Positions 11,150 to 23,571 of a stretch of 64,000 nucleotides of DNA are shown here, one piece after another. The DNA comes from Purshia tridentata. Lineage: Eukaryota; Streptophyta; Magnoliopsida; Rosales; Rosaceae. Numbering within the stretch: position 1 is the first letter of the stretch; every line of letters begins with the position of its first letter. The DNA lies in contig QANT01004266.1 in NCBI GenBank assembly GCA_003254885.1, forward strand, positions 1 through 64,000. Reading direction: 5' to 3'. The position numbers were made by a program, and so were the translations under genes. The notes below the pieces were generated by a model. The model was given only the letters and a program-made list of their open reading frames with translations, was not told the DNA's origin and did not search any database.

Positions 11150-11508
11150 ATTGTTTTGGCTTTAGGTGGCTACTTCATGTTGGATGGTTGCTGGATCTCT
11201 ATTAAGGCTTTGCAATTGGGGCTCTTTGTTTTTTGGTTTGGTTTGGTTGTAGTTGATAGATTAGCAAGAAACTTGATAGATTATCAAGCTTATAACAAAC
11301 AATTATGTTGGTAGATTAGTTTTCTGTACTCAAATATTCTTAATTATTTCAAATTAGTTTTATTATTCCATCTTTCTCTAAAATGGTTATCAAATTGCAA
11401 TTTGCTTGTTATTGTTTTTTTTGTTCAACTCATTTTAGATATTCAATGGACAAAGGGCCTCAATATTTAATCTTGACTAAGGCCTCATAGATCCTCAGAC
11501 CGGCCTTG

Positions 11509-11794
11509 CTATTTAGAAGTTTAACTCCCTTTTGGACACTCCAACATGGGGCTGTATTGCTATCCCTTTTTTTTTTTTCTTGAATTTTTATGGTTCAACA
11601 TATAGGTTATTAAATATGGATTAGTAAAACTTATAAAGGAGACTCTACCGAAATTTCGGTAGAGTTTTCCTTAACCTCTTACTTAACTGTTGGGTACAAG
11701 GATAGTTCGAGTAAATGGGCCCTATTTCCATCTAGTGTGGGACCCCATAGGCTAACCTCGAGCTCCATAGTGGATTTTAGGGTCGGTGCAGTCA
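11509..11794 (+). mobile_element. 3' end of a decayed gypsy 5' LTR
   Basis: It ends 'gggtcggtgcagtca' at 11794, followed by a degenerate primer binding site (tggtattggagc, 11798-11809). It contains a perfect 24-bp palindrome at 11642-11665 at the position where other LTRs here carry an imperfect version. Its left part has been replaced by the hAT element. It is interpreted as the 5' LTR of the element whose 3' LTR starts at 16431. Confidence 0.55.
11642..11665. repeat. Perfect 24-bp palindrome in LTR tail
   Basis: Each half is ACTCTACCGAAA; the whole is its own reverse complement. Related imperfect hairpins lie near the 3' ends of the LTRs at 7822-7843, 12748-12770, 53921-53942 and 53361-53379, always some 70-90 bp from the LTR end. 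Confidence 0.9.
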
Positions 11795-12678
11795 ATTTGG
11801 TATTGGAGCATTAGGTTATAAAATTTCGTAGATTCGGCACCTTGTATGCATCCCTTAGAGTTCAATCACATTATTGGATTTTGTTCTGGATGACTTGAAT
11901 TAATTAATTTGAGTTATCAATTTTTGCATGTTGGTGGTAAATGGTTTATTAAAGAAGTTATTCAGGTGAAAAGTATAAAATTAAAACCACGATGATCTTG
12001 TGAGTGTAAGAAGAAAGGTTTTGGAGGAAAAGTCTCCTATGAGAAAGAAGATTTAATTGAATCTAGTAGTTGTGTAATGGGATAGGGCGATCAATCGATA
12101 GTTTTAAAGAAAGGAAATTAAAAATTGTTTGCATCAAATGGTGGTAAAGTGTAAGGATTCTTATTCAGTAAGGTTATGATACTGAGTTATCATTTAGATT
12201 TTACTTAAGAGAGTATTTGTGGGTCATGTGATATAAAGTTAAACACTACTTAAGTGGTCTGACCTATGCGCAGCTACTTGGAGAATTTGGGTTGCTGTGG
12301 ATAAATAAGGATAGCTATATATATATATATATAGTGGAATACATTGGAACCAGGAATACCATATGATACTTAGGTGAGGCATATAATTTAAATTATTTTG
12401 GTGTCAGAAGAAGAATGGAGCGATATGACTGTTGATATTAGAGGTGACGTAAAGGAACAAAAATATACAATTGGAGGTTGAGGAATTTGGAGCCCAATGG
12501 GAATTGAGACAGAAAAAAAAAAAGGTCAAGGAATTAGGACTTAATAGATAAGTTCGAACGCATGAGAAGTAAGAGTTGATCATCTTTTATTTTGAGTGAA
12601 GTTGAGATTAGTAAAAGAGGCATTGATTGTTGACTTTTTATATGATTTGGCAATTATTAATGTCATTTAGGCCTTGAC
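11795..12678 (+). mobile_element. Decayed gypsy interior, left part
   Basis: It starts with the degenerate primer binding site and continues as non-coding AT-rich DNA with stops in all frames and a short (TA)n at about 12313-12332. No gag or pol motif was found. It continues at 15601 after the inserted solo LTR. Confidence 0.5.
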
Positions 12679-15600
12679 TGACAGGACCCTCCCCGAATTC
12701 CACCCTGGAACCCGGAGTGATCCTGCGGGCATCCAATATCAAGGAAAATCCTACCGAAATTTCAGCAGAACCTCCCCTGAAATTGGACGAACCCTTTTTC
12801 TCCACGAGACCTGCAAATGCACTTCTAAGCTCCACAGCTCTTCTACCACAACCAAAAAGGGTCTCTGACCCAACAATTTCAATCCAACTAATTAAGTATT
12901 CGAGACTTATTAAGGTTGGCTACAAAACTTCGCTAGGAAAAATAAAGCTTACAAAAATAACTAAGTGCCTACAAAAAAAACCACTAAGCTCGCTAGATTT
13001 CCTCGACGTCTTTGGCCTGACCGCTTCACCGCTACCACCTGGGGGAAAATTTCAAACAACAAAAAGAAATAAACTAATGAGATGACTCGGTGAGTGGACG
13101 TAGATAAAAGTGTTTAAACTTAGGTTATAACCCAATTCATTTATTATATTAAAAATACCCAAAAATAAGTTAATATCAAAACCCCACATCTCTCTTTGAA
13201 AATGCCCCCCAATTTTAAAATTCTTTTTCTTTCTAAAACTATTTCATACAGATTTCGCATCAATGTAATAATAGAAAAGAATTTCTGAAATTCATTTGCT
13301 GAAAAGTAACTCATAAAACCACCATCTAAGTACCCTGGAAAACTGGCCATACACTCGTACGGAATGCTGCATCGTACGAGCAGGGCAAATCTAACTGGCC
13401 ATACACCTGCACGGAATTCTGCATCGTACAGGCAGGGCAAAGCTAACTGGCCATACACCTGTACGGAATTCTGCATCGTACAGGCAGTGCAAATAACTGG
13501 TCATACGTGCACGCAGAGCTGCCCCCAAAGGGCGAGGCACCGCAACACACGGCCCAAAGCCTATGTGTGTGTCACGATGGGTCCCAAAGACCTATATAAT
13601 TCCAATGTCCAGAACAGGTACTAAGTGGGTGCTTAATAAAATCCAAAACCATTCGTCCTCAATCAACCACATTGAAATTGAATGATTCTATTTAAAAACT
13701 TTCTTAAAATTTTGGAGAAGTCGATAATTGTTCCAGAAAATCTTACTTTAAATTGTTTTCACAAAACCTCAATCATAAATTGATAAAAATAAATATTAAC
13801 CCGTAAACTCATTTAATAGCACTTCAAATCCCAAAATCAATATTGCTAATTTAAATTCCTGACTAAGCAAAGCATAAGAAAATAAATTAATTTTTAAAAA
13901 AACTTGAGAAACTTAAATAAGACGAAGTCCACTCACAGAGATAGCCTAGCTTTGGTCTCCGGCTGGATCGTCTCGAGCCTCGGGAGTATCGCCTAAAATA
14001 AGAATAGCTTTCGTTAGGATAAACTTCCAAATAATAATTGAAAAACTAGAGTATATAAGTTCTAGGCCTTTCGCTTCATAATTCTAAATTCAACCCATAA
14101 CCCAACTAAATTTCCTTCTCGACCCAAAATCCAACGCCACTAGTTTATTTTTACCCGATAATTTCCTCAATTAACCTCCATTACTACAGAACTCGACTAA
14201 GGGTCGTCCGGAGGTCGTTTCAACAACCAAAAAGTGTCTAATTTCGCCCCAAAGTCACCATTTCTCCGATTTCCTTCAAACCAATTATTCTAAACCTCAA
14301 TAGATCGTTCCTAAAGGTGGAAATCACGCCCAATTCCAATTAAATCACCATAAACACCTTGGATTTCTAGAAATCCCAAAATGGACCTAAGCATCAACTA
14401 CCCAACTTTTAATTTCCTCCATAATTCCTCAAATTTCTCGTTCTAAACTTCGATTATATGTTCCTAATGACGGAGATCGCCCACAACATTACACAATTTG
14501 AATAAATTTTGGAAATCTAAGCCAAACCCGAAATGGGCATAAACCCCATTTTCCCCAACTTTCCAATTTCTTCAAATTCCTCAAAATTCCTTGTGCTAAT
14601 CCTCAATTAGAAGTTCCTAAGAGTGATTAATGTCCAAAACTAACTCAAAACACCACCCAAACTTAGTTTTCTAAGAGAACCCGAAATTAGCCTATAATCT
14701 CCCAAGTCAATCTCTCACAATTTCTCCAAGTTAAACTACCAAACCATAGGGGAACGAAAGACCATGAAAAGGGGAAGAAAACCCACCTGAAATCGAGGAA
14801 ATTGGCGCCGGAATTTGGCCGGAATTTGAGGAGAGGACCGGCGGCTTTTGGGGATTTTCCGAGCTGATTTCTTGCTGGAACGGGGCTGGCCGGCGTGGGG
14901 AAGCTTGGGGAGAGATGGTCGGCAGTTGGGGAGGTGGTTCTCGGCCGGCTCGTCGCTTGATGTCGCCGGAGAGGGCTGGAGTTGGAAGCTCCAGTCGCAC
15001 AAGTGAGAAGGAGAGATCGGGAGAGTGAGAGAAAAGAGCTGGGGGCGACGGGGAAGGGGGCTGGGTTGCTGGCCGGCGGCTAGGGGGCGTCGCCGGTGCT
15101 CCAGGTGGCCGGAAAAGGTTGGCGTCGAGCAGGGGAGAGAGGAAGAGGAGAACGGGCTGGGGCTGCTGCTGTCTTCGCGTGGAGAGAGGGGGGAGAGAGA
15201 AATAAAAAAGAGGGGGGAAATTTCCAGAATTTTCTGGAAATTTAAACCCATTTCATCATAATTACAAGTTTGCCCCTCACTTTGAACCTCCGTATTTATC
15301 AAACCGTAGCTCCAAACGACGCATGCTACGTGTCTACGAATTCGTGGAGTCGAGCTCTACGTAACCATGTCCAAGTCAACTCTAAACTCCAAGCAATTTA
15401 AAAAGTCAACCATGAGCTCCTTTATCACGTTCATAACTTTTTAACCGTAACTCTAAATCACCCATGCCACGTGTCAATGAACTCGTGAGCTCAAGACATT
15501 CCTAACGGACCCAAAGTCAAAGCTAAAATCTTACTAGAATCGAAAGTCAACATTAGGCCCTAATATAGTGTACTTAAAAGGTACGGGTCGTTACATTGAC
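12674..15600 (-). mobile_element. Solo LTR, gypsy family B, inverted, TSD TTGAC
   Basis: The LTR proper is 12679-15595 (2917 bp). Read on the minus strand it begins TGTAACGACCCGTACC and ends GGAGGGTCCTGTCA. It is flanked by perfect 5-bp duplications TTGAC (12674-12678 and 15596-15600). No internal region is present, so it arose by recombination between the two LTRs of a full element. It carries the hairpin module (13320-13620) and the terminal hairpin (12748-12770). The ORFs inside are not coding. Confidence 0.92.
13320..13620 (-). repeat. LTR hairpin module, three 52-bp units, inverted
   Basis: The array at 13347-13500 is the reverse complement of the units at 7013-7168. The conserved core (gggtcccaaagacc) lies at about 13580-13595. 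Confidence 0.9.
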
Positions 15601-16430
15601 TCATGGGTAATGCACAAGTAAAGGAATTTTTGGGGAGTGAAGGAATGTTTAATGATTGTGATCGAATAGTGTGCTCAAAGATGGCTAATAGGAAAGTATG
15701 TATAGATGACCCTAAGTATCCTTATGGAGTAGTATTGAGGAATTGGAGAAAGTATTTGGTGTATTATGTTTAAGTATTAGAATAAGAATGCCATAACATT
15801 AATTATGAGTATTTTTAGTATGATTTAATTAGGAAGCTCAGAGAGAACAATTAAAGGATTTGAGTAAAGAGACATGACTGGAGATAAAGAACGATAAAAG
15901 AAACTAGAAGGTAGTAAGCAAGTGGGAAGGATTAGAGGAAGTGGATTTAGGAAGGTATTGATTTTATTTTAGTAGAAAATGCACACTAAATGACATGGTT
16001 ATATTGGAGAAGCTAATCGTCCTTGGGGAGGAACCTTAAGGGAAATTTAAGGTGATTATTAGGAAGTATGTTAAAATGAAAGGGACGTAGTGATAGAGGT
16101 TACGTAGTGTGCCCAAATTAATAATTAAGAGTGGTGAAAAATGTGATCAAATAATATTCTTATAAAATAACACTTGGTTAATGTTATTCAAATGCGAATA
16201 ATGTTCTAATAGTAAGGATGATCAAGGATGAATGTTATGGATTAGAATAAAAGATTGGTTAAGGACAATTATGGACTTTATGGTTGATAATATTATTAAA
16301 TATATTTTAAGGCTAGAGTAGCGTAGTGGAGGAAACTTAAGAAGTTGAGAATATAGATTAGAGTTCAGTATTCACTTGTTGTTCAGCATTTATGCTAAAT
16401 TTCAAGTACGAAATTTTTATAAGGGGTGAT
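15601..16430 (+). mobile_element. Decayed gypsy interior, right part
   Basis: This is AT-rich DNA without a readable ORF. It ends 'caagtacgaaatttttataa' plus 'ggggtgat', a degenerate version of the gypsy 3' interior and polypurine tract, directly before the LTR at 16431. Confidence 0.6.
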
Positions 16431-18366
16431 TGTAATAACCCGTATCTTTCTAAGTTTAATATTTCCTTGACACTTGGAGATTTTGGGACTTGATACAGAA
16501 AGAAAATCACAAATTTAATCTAGGTTAAATTTAATTTTTATTTGGGCCAAAAGTTGACTTTTAATTTGAGCAAGATTTTAGTTTTGACTTTGGGTCTATT
16601 AGAAAGGTCTTGAGCACACGAGTTCATAGACACAAAGCATGCATCTATTGAAGCTGTGTGAAGTTAAGTGCAATTTTGTAATTTTGGGAGGAAACTTAAT
16701 TTTTAAATTGAAATTCTAGAAACCTTATTTCCCTTTTATTTCTTTCTTTTCTCCCCCCACGCGCAACACCCTCCCCTTCCTTCTCCCTACGCGCAAAGCT
16801 TAGCAACCTAGCCTTCCTTTTCTAGCCAACTTCCTGACCAGCCCAGCCACTGGCCACCTCCTCTGCCAGCGTCTCCCTCCTCCCTTGTTGTCACAACCGG
16901 CCAACAGTCCTCACGCACGAAAATAGAGCAAGAAAGTTGTCGTTGCCATTGACCTTCGCCAGTTCTCCTCCATTTCCAGCCATATTACAGTGCCATTTCA
17001 CCCCTTTTTTGGTGGGTTTTTTCCCCCTCATTGTAACCTTTAATTTGGTTGGTTAATTTTGAGTTTTAGAAACTTTGAATTTTAGGAATTTCATGCCCAA
17101 TTCGGGATTCAATTTAGCAATGTGAGGCTACCTTGCTGTGTTTTAGATAATTTCCACCCTTTAGAAACTCTAATTGATGTTCAGTTTGGTTAATTTGAAG
17201 ACAGTTGGAGAAATTTTAATCCTTGAGTTAGGAATCGCCACTTTGAGCGACCACAACGCTGGATTGAGCCTTTCAAACGTAAATTTCTTGGTGTAATGTG
17301 AATTAGAGACTCGAGGTAAGTGACTTATAAACCTTGGTTTGTTTGAAGGTGAATTGGGTTGACGAAACCTTAAATTTGATTGTGATTGGACACTATTGGT
17401 ACCAAAACGGCACTTGAACGGACCCCGGTTGAGTTAATTTGTGCACAAGATGTAGGTGGATTATTTTTCGAGCGTTAGGTGTTGTTAGTTTTAAGCCATG
17501 AGGGTGTGAGAATGATTTTAAAGTGCTTATGGGTGAAAAAAGGGAAGCTTCTAATCGTTAGAGGAGCGAGAGTTTGTTGGAAGTTTAGGTTGCACTTAAA
17601 TGAATTTTTAAAAGGTCGTTGAGTTGAGACTAATCATACTTTATTATTTCTTATAGAAGATACGCTTGAGACCAAAGGCGATCCAGTGGAACATTGAGGC
17701 TAGACCTCTTTACTGTGAGTGGACTTTGTTTTTAATAAGTTTATCAAATTTCAGTTTTGAATCATATTATTTTTCTTATCTTGAGTTGGTTGTGAATTTA
17801 ATAATTAAAATTAGATTTTGGGAACTTAATTGTTTTCTTGAATAAGTTTGAAGGATTGATTTTTATTTATCAATTTATTGAGATTAATGGTTCTTTTTGA
17901 AAGGATTTAATTTGTAATTTCCTATATATGGTTATTAATATTTTTGTTTATTCTAAGTCTTGATTTGATTTATGTATTTTGGATATTAATTGTTTGAGGA
18001 TTGTGATTTGGAAATGTTACATATGGTTCAACTTATCGGATCGAATAGGTATTTGTGATCCATTCCGGCACACATTTAGGCTTTGGGCCGTGTGTCGGGA
18101 TGCTTTGCCATATGGAGGTGACCCTGCATGCACGTTTGGCACACTTATTGGCTCTGCATGTGTGTGTCAGACCTTGCCTCTGCGCATGTACGGCAGGTTA
18201 TCGATCCTACATGCGTATGTCAGGGTGTGGGCCTTGCACATATATGACAGGTTCTGTAAGTAAGTTTGGGCATGAATTTTATGAACAATTGTATATATGG
18301 TCTTACCTCAAAAATTTTCTTATCCATATATATATTTTTATCTTCCAGAATTGATTTATTAGCATG
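16431..18366 (+). mobile_element. Gypsy 3' LTR, first part (interrupted by Tat element)
   Basis: It starts TGTAATAACCCGTATC behind a purine-rich tract. Its order of landmarks parallels the family B LTRs: the 'gactttgggtctattagaaaggtcttgag' region, a pyrimidine-rich leader, and a diverged hairpin-type module at about 18055-18250. It stops at 18366, where the Tat retrotransposon is inserted, and resumes at 35586. Confidence 0.7.
18055..18255 (+). repeat. Diverged copy of the LTR module
   Basis: The core 'ggctttgggccgtgtgtcgg' is recognisable, followed by irregular GC-rich units around 'gcgcatgtacggcagg' and 'catgcgtatgtcagg'. The hairpin stems are less regular than in family A and B. Confidence 0.65.
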
Positions 18367-18965
18367 TGTAATCACTATTCCTGCAAACTTAAATGAACAA
18401 GAACATGTATACAAAATAAATGATATATTTTACAATCTTTGTTTGAATTTGCCTCTAATTCAACCTCCGAGACTTGAGTCTTGATTCAAGGGTGATAAAC
18501 ACTTGATCTTGAACAAGATGGGGTGTTGAGAGAACCAGCTCTTGAGCAGGGCTTGATTGAAGAGAATTTCTAATTCTTCTAAGAATTTTCTTTGGCCCAA
18601 AAAGATCATCTTCTTCTGTTGTGAACCTTGTATTTATGGGAATCACAGGCTCTTGATTGACCTCAATTTGAGCCTTTGGTTTGAGCCCATTTAATTTAAT
18701 CTTTAAATTAGCCCAAAAAGGTTTAATTCTCATTATTCGGAAATTTGTAAATCAATTGGACTAATTTAGATCAAGGATCATACACTTAATTTCACTGACA
18801 AAGCCCACCGAATATTGCCATGTGTTACCTTCAGGCCCATTTTGGGGAGTAATCACACGCCATGTAATTTGTATAGACTTAATTTTGACTGGCCAAAATT
18901 TGATTTATTGACCACCCAACAATTATAAGTGATTTTTTTTTATCACCAAAATTCATGTGTCTACA
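18367..18965 (-). mobile_element. 3' LTR of the Tat element (599 bp)
   Basis: On the minus strand it starts TGTAGACACATGAATTTT and ends AGGAATAGTGATTACA. Just inside, the minus strand reads 'cttgaagtggggacatt' (18966-18982), a polypurine tract. It is similar to the right LTR throughout. Confidence 0.9.
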
Positions 18966-19186
18966 AATGTCCCCACTTCAAGGTGCGTCTTTGTCTTAGA
19001 TTCGTGCTTGTCGCATGTATGAGATGTGACTTGAAGTCACTTTTTTATGGTAAATTTCTTCTCATAGCCATAAGCATTGAACTTGAATTTTTTTTCACAT
19101 CTTGCACTCAAGACGGCTTACCAGAAACCTTAATGCCCCTATCAAATGGCGCCACCTCATTGTAAATGTAGCTCCCATTAAACAAA

Positions 19187-20867
19187 TGGTAGATCCAAGT
19201 AGACTTTTTTTTTCAATTGTGACATATAAATGCACAATAATTCATTAGAATTGGTTAACCCATTTGATGGGAGATTGAATGGGTATCATATTTTTACCAG
19301 CCTAATACAATCCTTTAATGAAGAATATACCAGAGAAAATTCCAAGATTTGATAGATGTACCCCTCAGTTTGGAAACAATCAATTTGTTTTTTCCTTGAA
19401 CATACCAAGGTAAGTTAAGAATGAGATCAATGTTTTAAAGAACCATTTTTCTTTTTGGCGGTGCTCCTAACTATTATAAGCCTTTAATCCAGCTACCTTT
19501 CTTTGAGGCAGGATAATGATATAATTGTCCAACCATACAATCCTCATCGATTGAGCAAACAGTTCAACTTCATTCAAGATGTCCCTGGGCAACTTAAAGA
19601 CGATATTTGCTCAGCTTCCTTGGAGATGGTGTACAACTATTAGGCTTCATGTACTAAATTCAGTTTAGATTCTGAAGTGCCTTTACCTACTGCAAATGAG
19701 CTTGAAGAATTTTCAATAATATAAGAGTATGCTGTTTGGTGGTCAAAAGTGTATCAATTCGACTCAACCAAGCCGATGAAGATCATAATCATGAATAGAC
19801 CCGCTTCTTTTCCAAAGTCTCAACAACACCAAAGAGATGAGCTTCCCCAATATGTTGAAGAGAGTTCAAATTCTTCTATGCCTTGGACTCGAAGAATATC
19901 ACTCTTGATTAAGGATCTTCCAGTCCAGCTTATTACTAACTCTATGGAAGAAAAAAATATAATGAACATGCAAGAAAAAGTAGACCAGATCAATTGAAGG
20001 AAAAACGCTTCTCAAATCTCGAGAGAGCAAGATGACAGCAGCCATGAAGATAGTGACACCAATTTTAAGCGCTGAAAGACATCCTCAGGCCTTGGTCCTA
20101 CTTTTTGTGATCCAAATGCCTTATTTATTGTTGACAAGAGTGTCTTCCTAGATGGATTGCCTGATGCTTCACAGGCTTTGCCATTTGACGAGGTACGCAA
20201 TACTTGTTTGTTTTAGCTTGTCCCTACGTTTATAAATATATATTATATCATGCTCTATTGTAGACTTTTGCAACAAATGGCTCGATTGGCAACCTCATAT
20301 CAGGAGGGCAATTTGCCTTTATTGGAGCCGAGCATTTGAACATCCCTTCGTTGCAATTAGAAGAAACAAGAACCTTTGCACAATCTGCAAAGGGCTTACA
20401 AGCCAACTCACCTAGTATAAATTCAACATAAGTTTTTTTTTTTTTTTTTCAATTGTTGACTAAATGAATTTATGTCGTTGCCTGTTTACAGGTAGCTTCT
20501 TTTGACATTTCTTTGAGTAGTTTCAACACAATTGACGTTAACAAGATAATTTGGAAAGCCAACCTCCAAGAAGCTTTAATGATACAAGAGAAAATCAAGA
20601 GTATCATCTTGAAATATCTCTTAGAGCGACTTCCCCATTTCAAGGTGGAACTAGACAGACTTATTTTTGTTATTAGCACTTTTGGAGTGGATCCTTCATC
20701 TCTTAAGGTCAAGCTTGAAAACATTATGATGGATGCATCTGCGTACAACTCTACATGGTTTTCCCATTCCAGGAAGATGACCCTTGAGGTGCATAGCCAA
20801 CATTTAACTGACACTGAGTCTTATCTTTCAAGTGCTTTAGCCCATCAATAAAAGACGCACAAAATCA
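19187..20867 (+). pseudogene. Plant mobile domain-like gene, antisense inside Tat element, part 1
   Basis: This gene-like region lies between integrase and the 3' LTR, on the opposite strand to gag-pol. It has intron-like breaks with GT/AG ends: exon A about 19187-19409 (ends caag/gtaagt), B 19512-20192 (ends gacgag/gtacgc), C 20264-20431, D from 20492. Exon B reads NDIIVQPYNPHRLSKQFNFI ... QDVPG and later EYAVWWSKVY, matching the family of PMD ('aminotransferase-like, plant mobile domain') proteins from plants and from some Tat elements. Exon D encodes a helical segment (NKIIWKANLQEALMIQEKIK). Stops occur near 19640, 19724, 19997 and 20070; exon A has a frameshift. The Copia insertion at 20868 cuts it; it resumes at 27591. 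Confidence 0.7.
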
Positions 20868-21189
20868 TTTTAATGTGTAAGGTCTGTAGCTAATCGTTTG
20901 TATCTAGCTGGAATGTTAGTTATTTTCGGTTGTATTGTCTGAGTGGTCATAGCCACGTGTCCATGATCTAGAGAGTCATGGTGTAAGGTCTGAAAGTGAG
21001 GTATATCCTGTGTACTGTAGCAATGACTACATGCTAGTATTTGCTGTAATGGTATGGGAATATTTATGAAGGTGTGAGGGTGGCAGCTCATCTTGAGCTT
21101 CACTACTTTTCTTTTTGCTTATCCTCTTCCTTCTTCTTCCAAAATTTCTCTGAAACTATTTTTGGTTTTATTAACCATTAAAATCAACA
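20868..21189 (+). mobile_element. Copia 5' LTR
   Basis: It matches 27268-27590 over its whole length with few changes (for example ctgtagc against ctatagc near the start). It is followed by tggtatcagagc (21190-21201), an initiator-Met primer binding site. Confidence 0.92.
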
Positions 21190-21201
21190 TGGTATCAGAG
21201 C
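21190..21201 (+). other. Copia primer binding site
   Basis: tggtatcagagc directly abuts the LTR end and complements the 3' end of initiator tRNA-Met. Confidence 0.9.
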
Positions 21202-21286
21202 TCTAATTCAAATCAAGGAACTGGGGTGTTTATTACTGTGAACATAAGTGAGAGAATTCCAACGTGACAAGCTCACAGAGTCTGCT

Positions 21287-22350
21287 ATGGCTAACTCTGG
21301 AGGTGGAAAGCCACGGGCTCCCATCTTTGATGGGAATGACTTTGATTTTTGGAAAGTAAGGATGGTTACTATTTTCAAATCCCAAGGTATTTCGAAACTG
21401 GCAAATAAGGGAGTTCAATTACCAGATTCAAAGCAAAAGAAACAGAAGAAGGAAGGAGAAGCATCTAGAGCTGATGATGATGGAGACACAGACCCATATC
21501 TTGAAGAACAACAGATGAAGGATGCAAAGGCTCTTGGTATAATCCAAGGAGCAGTATCAAAAGAAATCTTCCCACGCATAGTCAATCAGGAAACAGCAAA
21601 GGGTGCATGGGATCTTCTTCAGGAGGAGTATCATGGTGATGAACAGGCTCGATCTGTGAAGCTTCAAGGTTTAAGAAGAAAGTTTGAATACATAAGGATG
21701 AAGGTAAATGAATCTCTTGCTGAGTATTTCTCTTGATTTCTTGATTTAACTAATCAACTGGAAAAGTATGGGAAATTGTTAACTCATCAGCGTATGGTAC
21801 AAAAGGTATTGATTAGCCTGACAAAGGCATATGACCCAATGTGTGTTTTTATTGAAAGGACAGTAGCTTTAAATTCTGTCTCTGTAAATGAAGTGATGGG
21901 ATCACTTAAGAGCTATGAGCTTAGACTAAACCAGGATGATATGGAGGCTAAAAATACAGAAAAAGCTTTTACAAGTATGAGCATGGGATCAAAAGGTCAA
22001 TTTTCTACTAACAAATCATTTGGAAATAATGGAGGAAAAGGGGGAATTGACAATGGAAAGGGAAGCAAAAGAAGTGGGAGAATAGAACCCAATCCACTAT
22101 GAAACAAAGTAGTGGAAATGAAACAGGAAAATCCAAGTGTAGGATCTGTGACAAATTACATTTTGGAGAATGTTGGTTCAAGGGTAAAATCAAATGTCAC
22201 AACTATGACAAGTTTGGGCATGTCATGAAGGACTGTCATCAACCTAGCAAGAAAGGGCAAGTGGTAAACTATGCCAATCAAGTGCAGGAGCATACTACTA
22301 TGTTCTATGCCTGTCATAAGGCTTCAGTGGAAAAGGACAACAGTGTATAG
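21287..22350 (+). pseudogene. Copia gag region, broken
   Basis: The start ATG (21287) opens MANSGGGKPRAPIFDGNDFD, typical of the Copia capsid N-terminus, with the FDGNDFDFWKVRM motif. Retrotransposon-gag features follow (KGAWDLLQEEYHGDEQ, LRRKFEYIRM). A stop at 21734-21736 breaks the frame, and reading resumes in the same frame (YGKLLTHQRMVQKVLISL). A frameshift near 22085 leads into the zinc knuckle region KCHNYDKFGHVMKDC. Here the second cysteine of the CX2CX4HX4C motif is a tyrosine, so zinc binding would be impaired. A second stop ends this part at 22350. Confidence 0.85.
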
Positions 22351-23571
22351 TATCTGGACAATGGTTGTAGCAATCAGATGACCAATTGTGAGAGCCTACT
22401 GATTAATATAGATAGAAGTTTGAAATGTAAGGTAAAGATGGGCAGTGGGGATCTAGTTGAATCAACAGGGAAGGGCACATTAGTTGTTGAAACTAGAAAT
22501 GGAACTAAGTACATTCCTGAAGTCATGTTGGTTCTTGGACTTGATGAAAATTTACTAAGTGTTGGACAGATGGTTGAACATGGCTATTGGCTTGTTTTTG
22601 GTGACTTTATGACTTGCATTTATGGAGATAGGGACATAAGTGAACTCATTGCCTCTGAGCAAATGAAAGGACATCGATGCTTTCCCTTGAATTTTGGAAA
22701 TGTTAGTACAACAATGGTAAATAGGGCTGCTGTGGTTGACTCATTCTAGAAGTGGCATAAAAGATTTGGCCATTTGAATGTAGATAGCTTGAGTAAGCTT
22801 GAAGACAACGAAATGGTCTATGGTTTGCCACTGCCAAGGATCATGTGTGTGAAGGCTGTGCTACATCAAAGTCATATAAAGAACTGTTTGACAAGGAAAG
22901 AGTCACGAGAGCATATGAACTTCTTGAGCTTGTGCACATTGATGTTTGTGGACCAATGACTGAGACTATAGGAGGAAACAGATATTTTCTTACATTCATT
23001 GATGATAAATCAAGAATGTGTTGGGTTTACTTCTCGAAATGTAAGTCTGATGTGTTTCCAGTGTTTAAAAAATTTAAAGCAATGGTAGAATTGCAATGTG
23101 GAGTCAAACTGAAGAAGTTAAGGTGTGATAGAGGTGGAGAATACACCTCTATGGAATCTGAGAAATTCTGTGCTGATATTAGCATAGAAGAACAGCTAAC
23201 TGTGGCCTATTCTTCTCAGCAAAATGGTGTTGCTGAAAGGAAAAATAGGACAGTGGTGGAAATGGCAAGGACCATGCTCCATAAGAAGGGAATGCCTCTC
23301 AATTTCTAGGGAGAAGCTATACATACAGCTATATATCTACTAAACAGGTGTCCTACTCATGCTTTGGAAAACAAAACTCCATTTGAAGAATTTAATGGAA
23401 GAATTTAATGGAAGAAAGCCTGGAGTAAAACACCTAAAAGTGTTCGGGTTTGTATGTTACACTCATATTCCCTCTCAACTTAGACAGAAACTTGAAGAAA
23501 CTGGTCAGAGAGGAGTGTTTGTTGGCTATGGAACTAGAGAAAAGGGTTACAGGGTTTTCAACTTGGAAAGT
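22351..23571 (+). pseudogene. Copia protease and integrase, broken
   Basis: After the stop at 22350 comes YLDNGCSNQMTN, the protease active site with DNG in place of the usual D(T/S)G. The pre-integrase H2C2 region (WHKRFGHLNVDSLSKLE) follows a stop at 22749, and a frameshift near 22840 precedes CEGCATSKSYKE. The integrase core keeps its acidic triad: D in HIDVCGPM, D in RCDRGGEYTS, E in NGVAERKNRTV. A stop at 23309 and a small tandem duplication near 23391-23415 shift the frame again. The segment ends at a conserved VFNLES-type motif, where the solo LTR is inserted. Confidence 0.85.

Larger units (their letters stand above)
7914..11508 (+). mobile_element. hAT DNA transposon, left end missing
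   Basis: It encloses the transposase pseudogene 8564-10924. The right end (about 11448-11508: 'aaagggcctcaa', then 'ggcctcatagatcctcagac', then 'cggccttg') resembles the terminal sequence of ZMYM1/TTF-type plant hATs, which usually end in a form of ggaccggccctg. The complementary CAAGGCCGG left terminus is not found near 7914; the DNA there passes directly from an LTR end into internal-looking AT-rich sequence. No 8-bp target duplication can therefore be shown. A poly-T tract interrupts the 3' flank at 11069-11149. Confidence 0.65.

Noticed and set aside
11000-11314. 104-codon phenylalanine-rich ORF
   Set aside because: Product of a poly-T tract.
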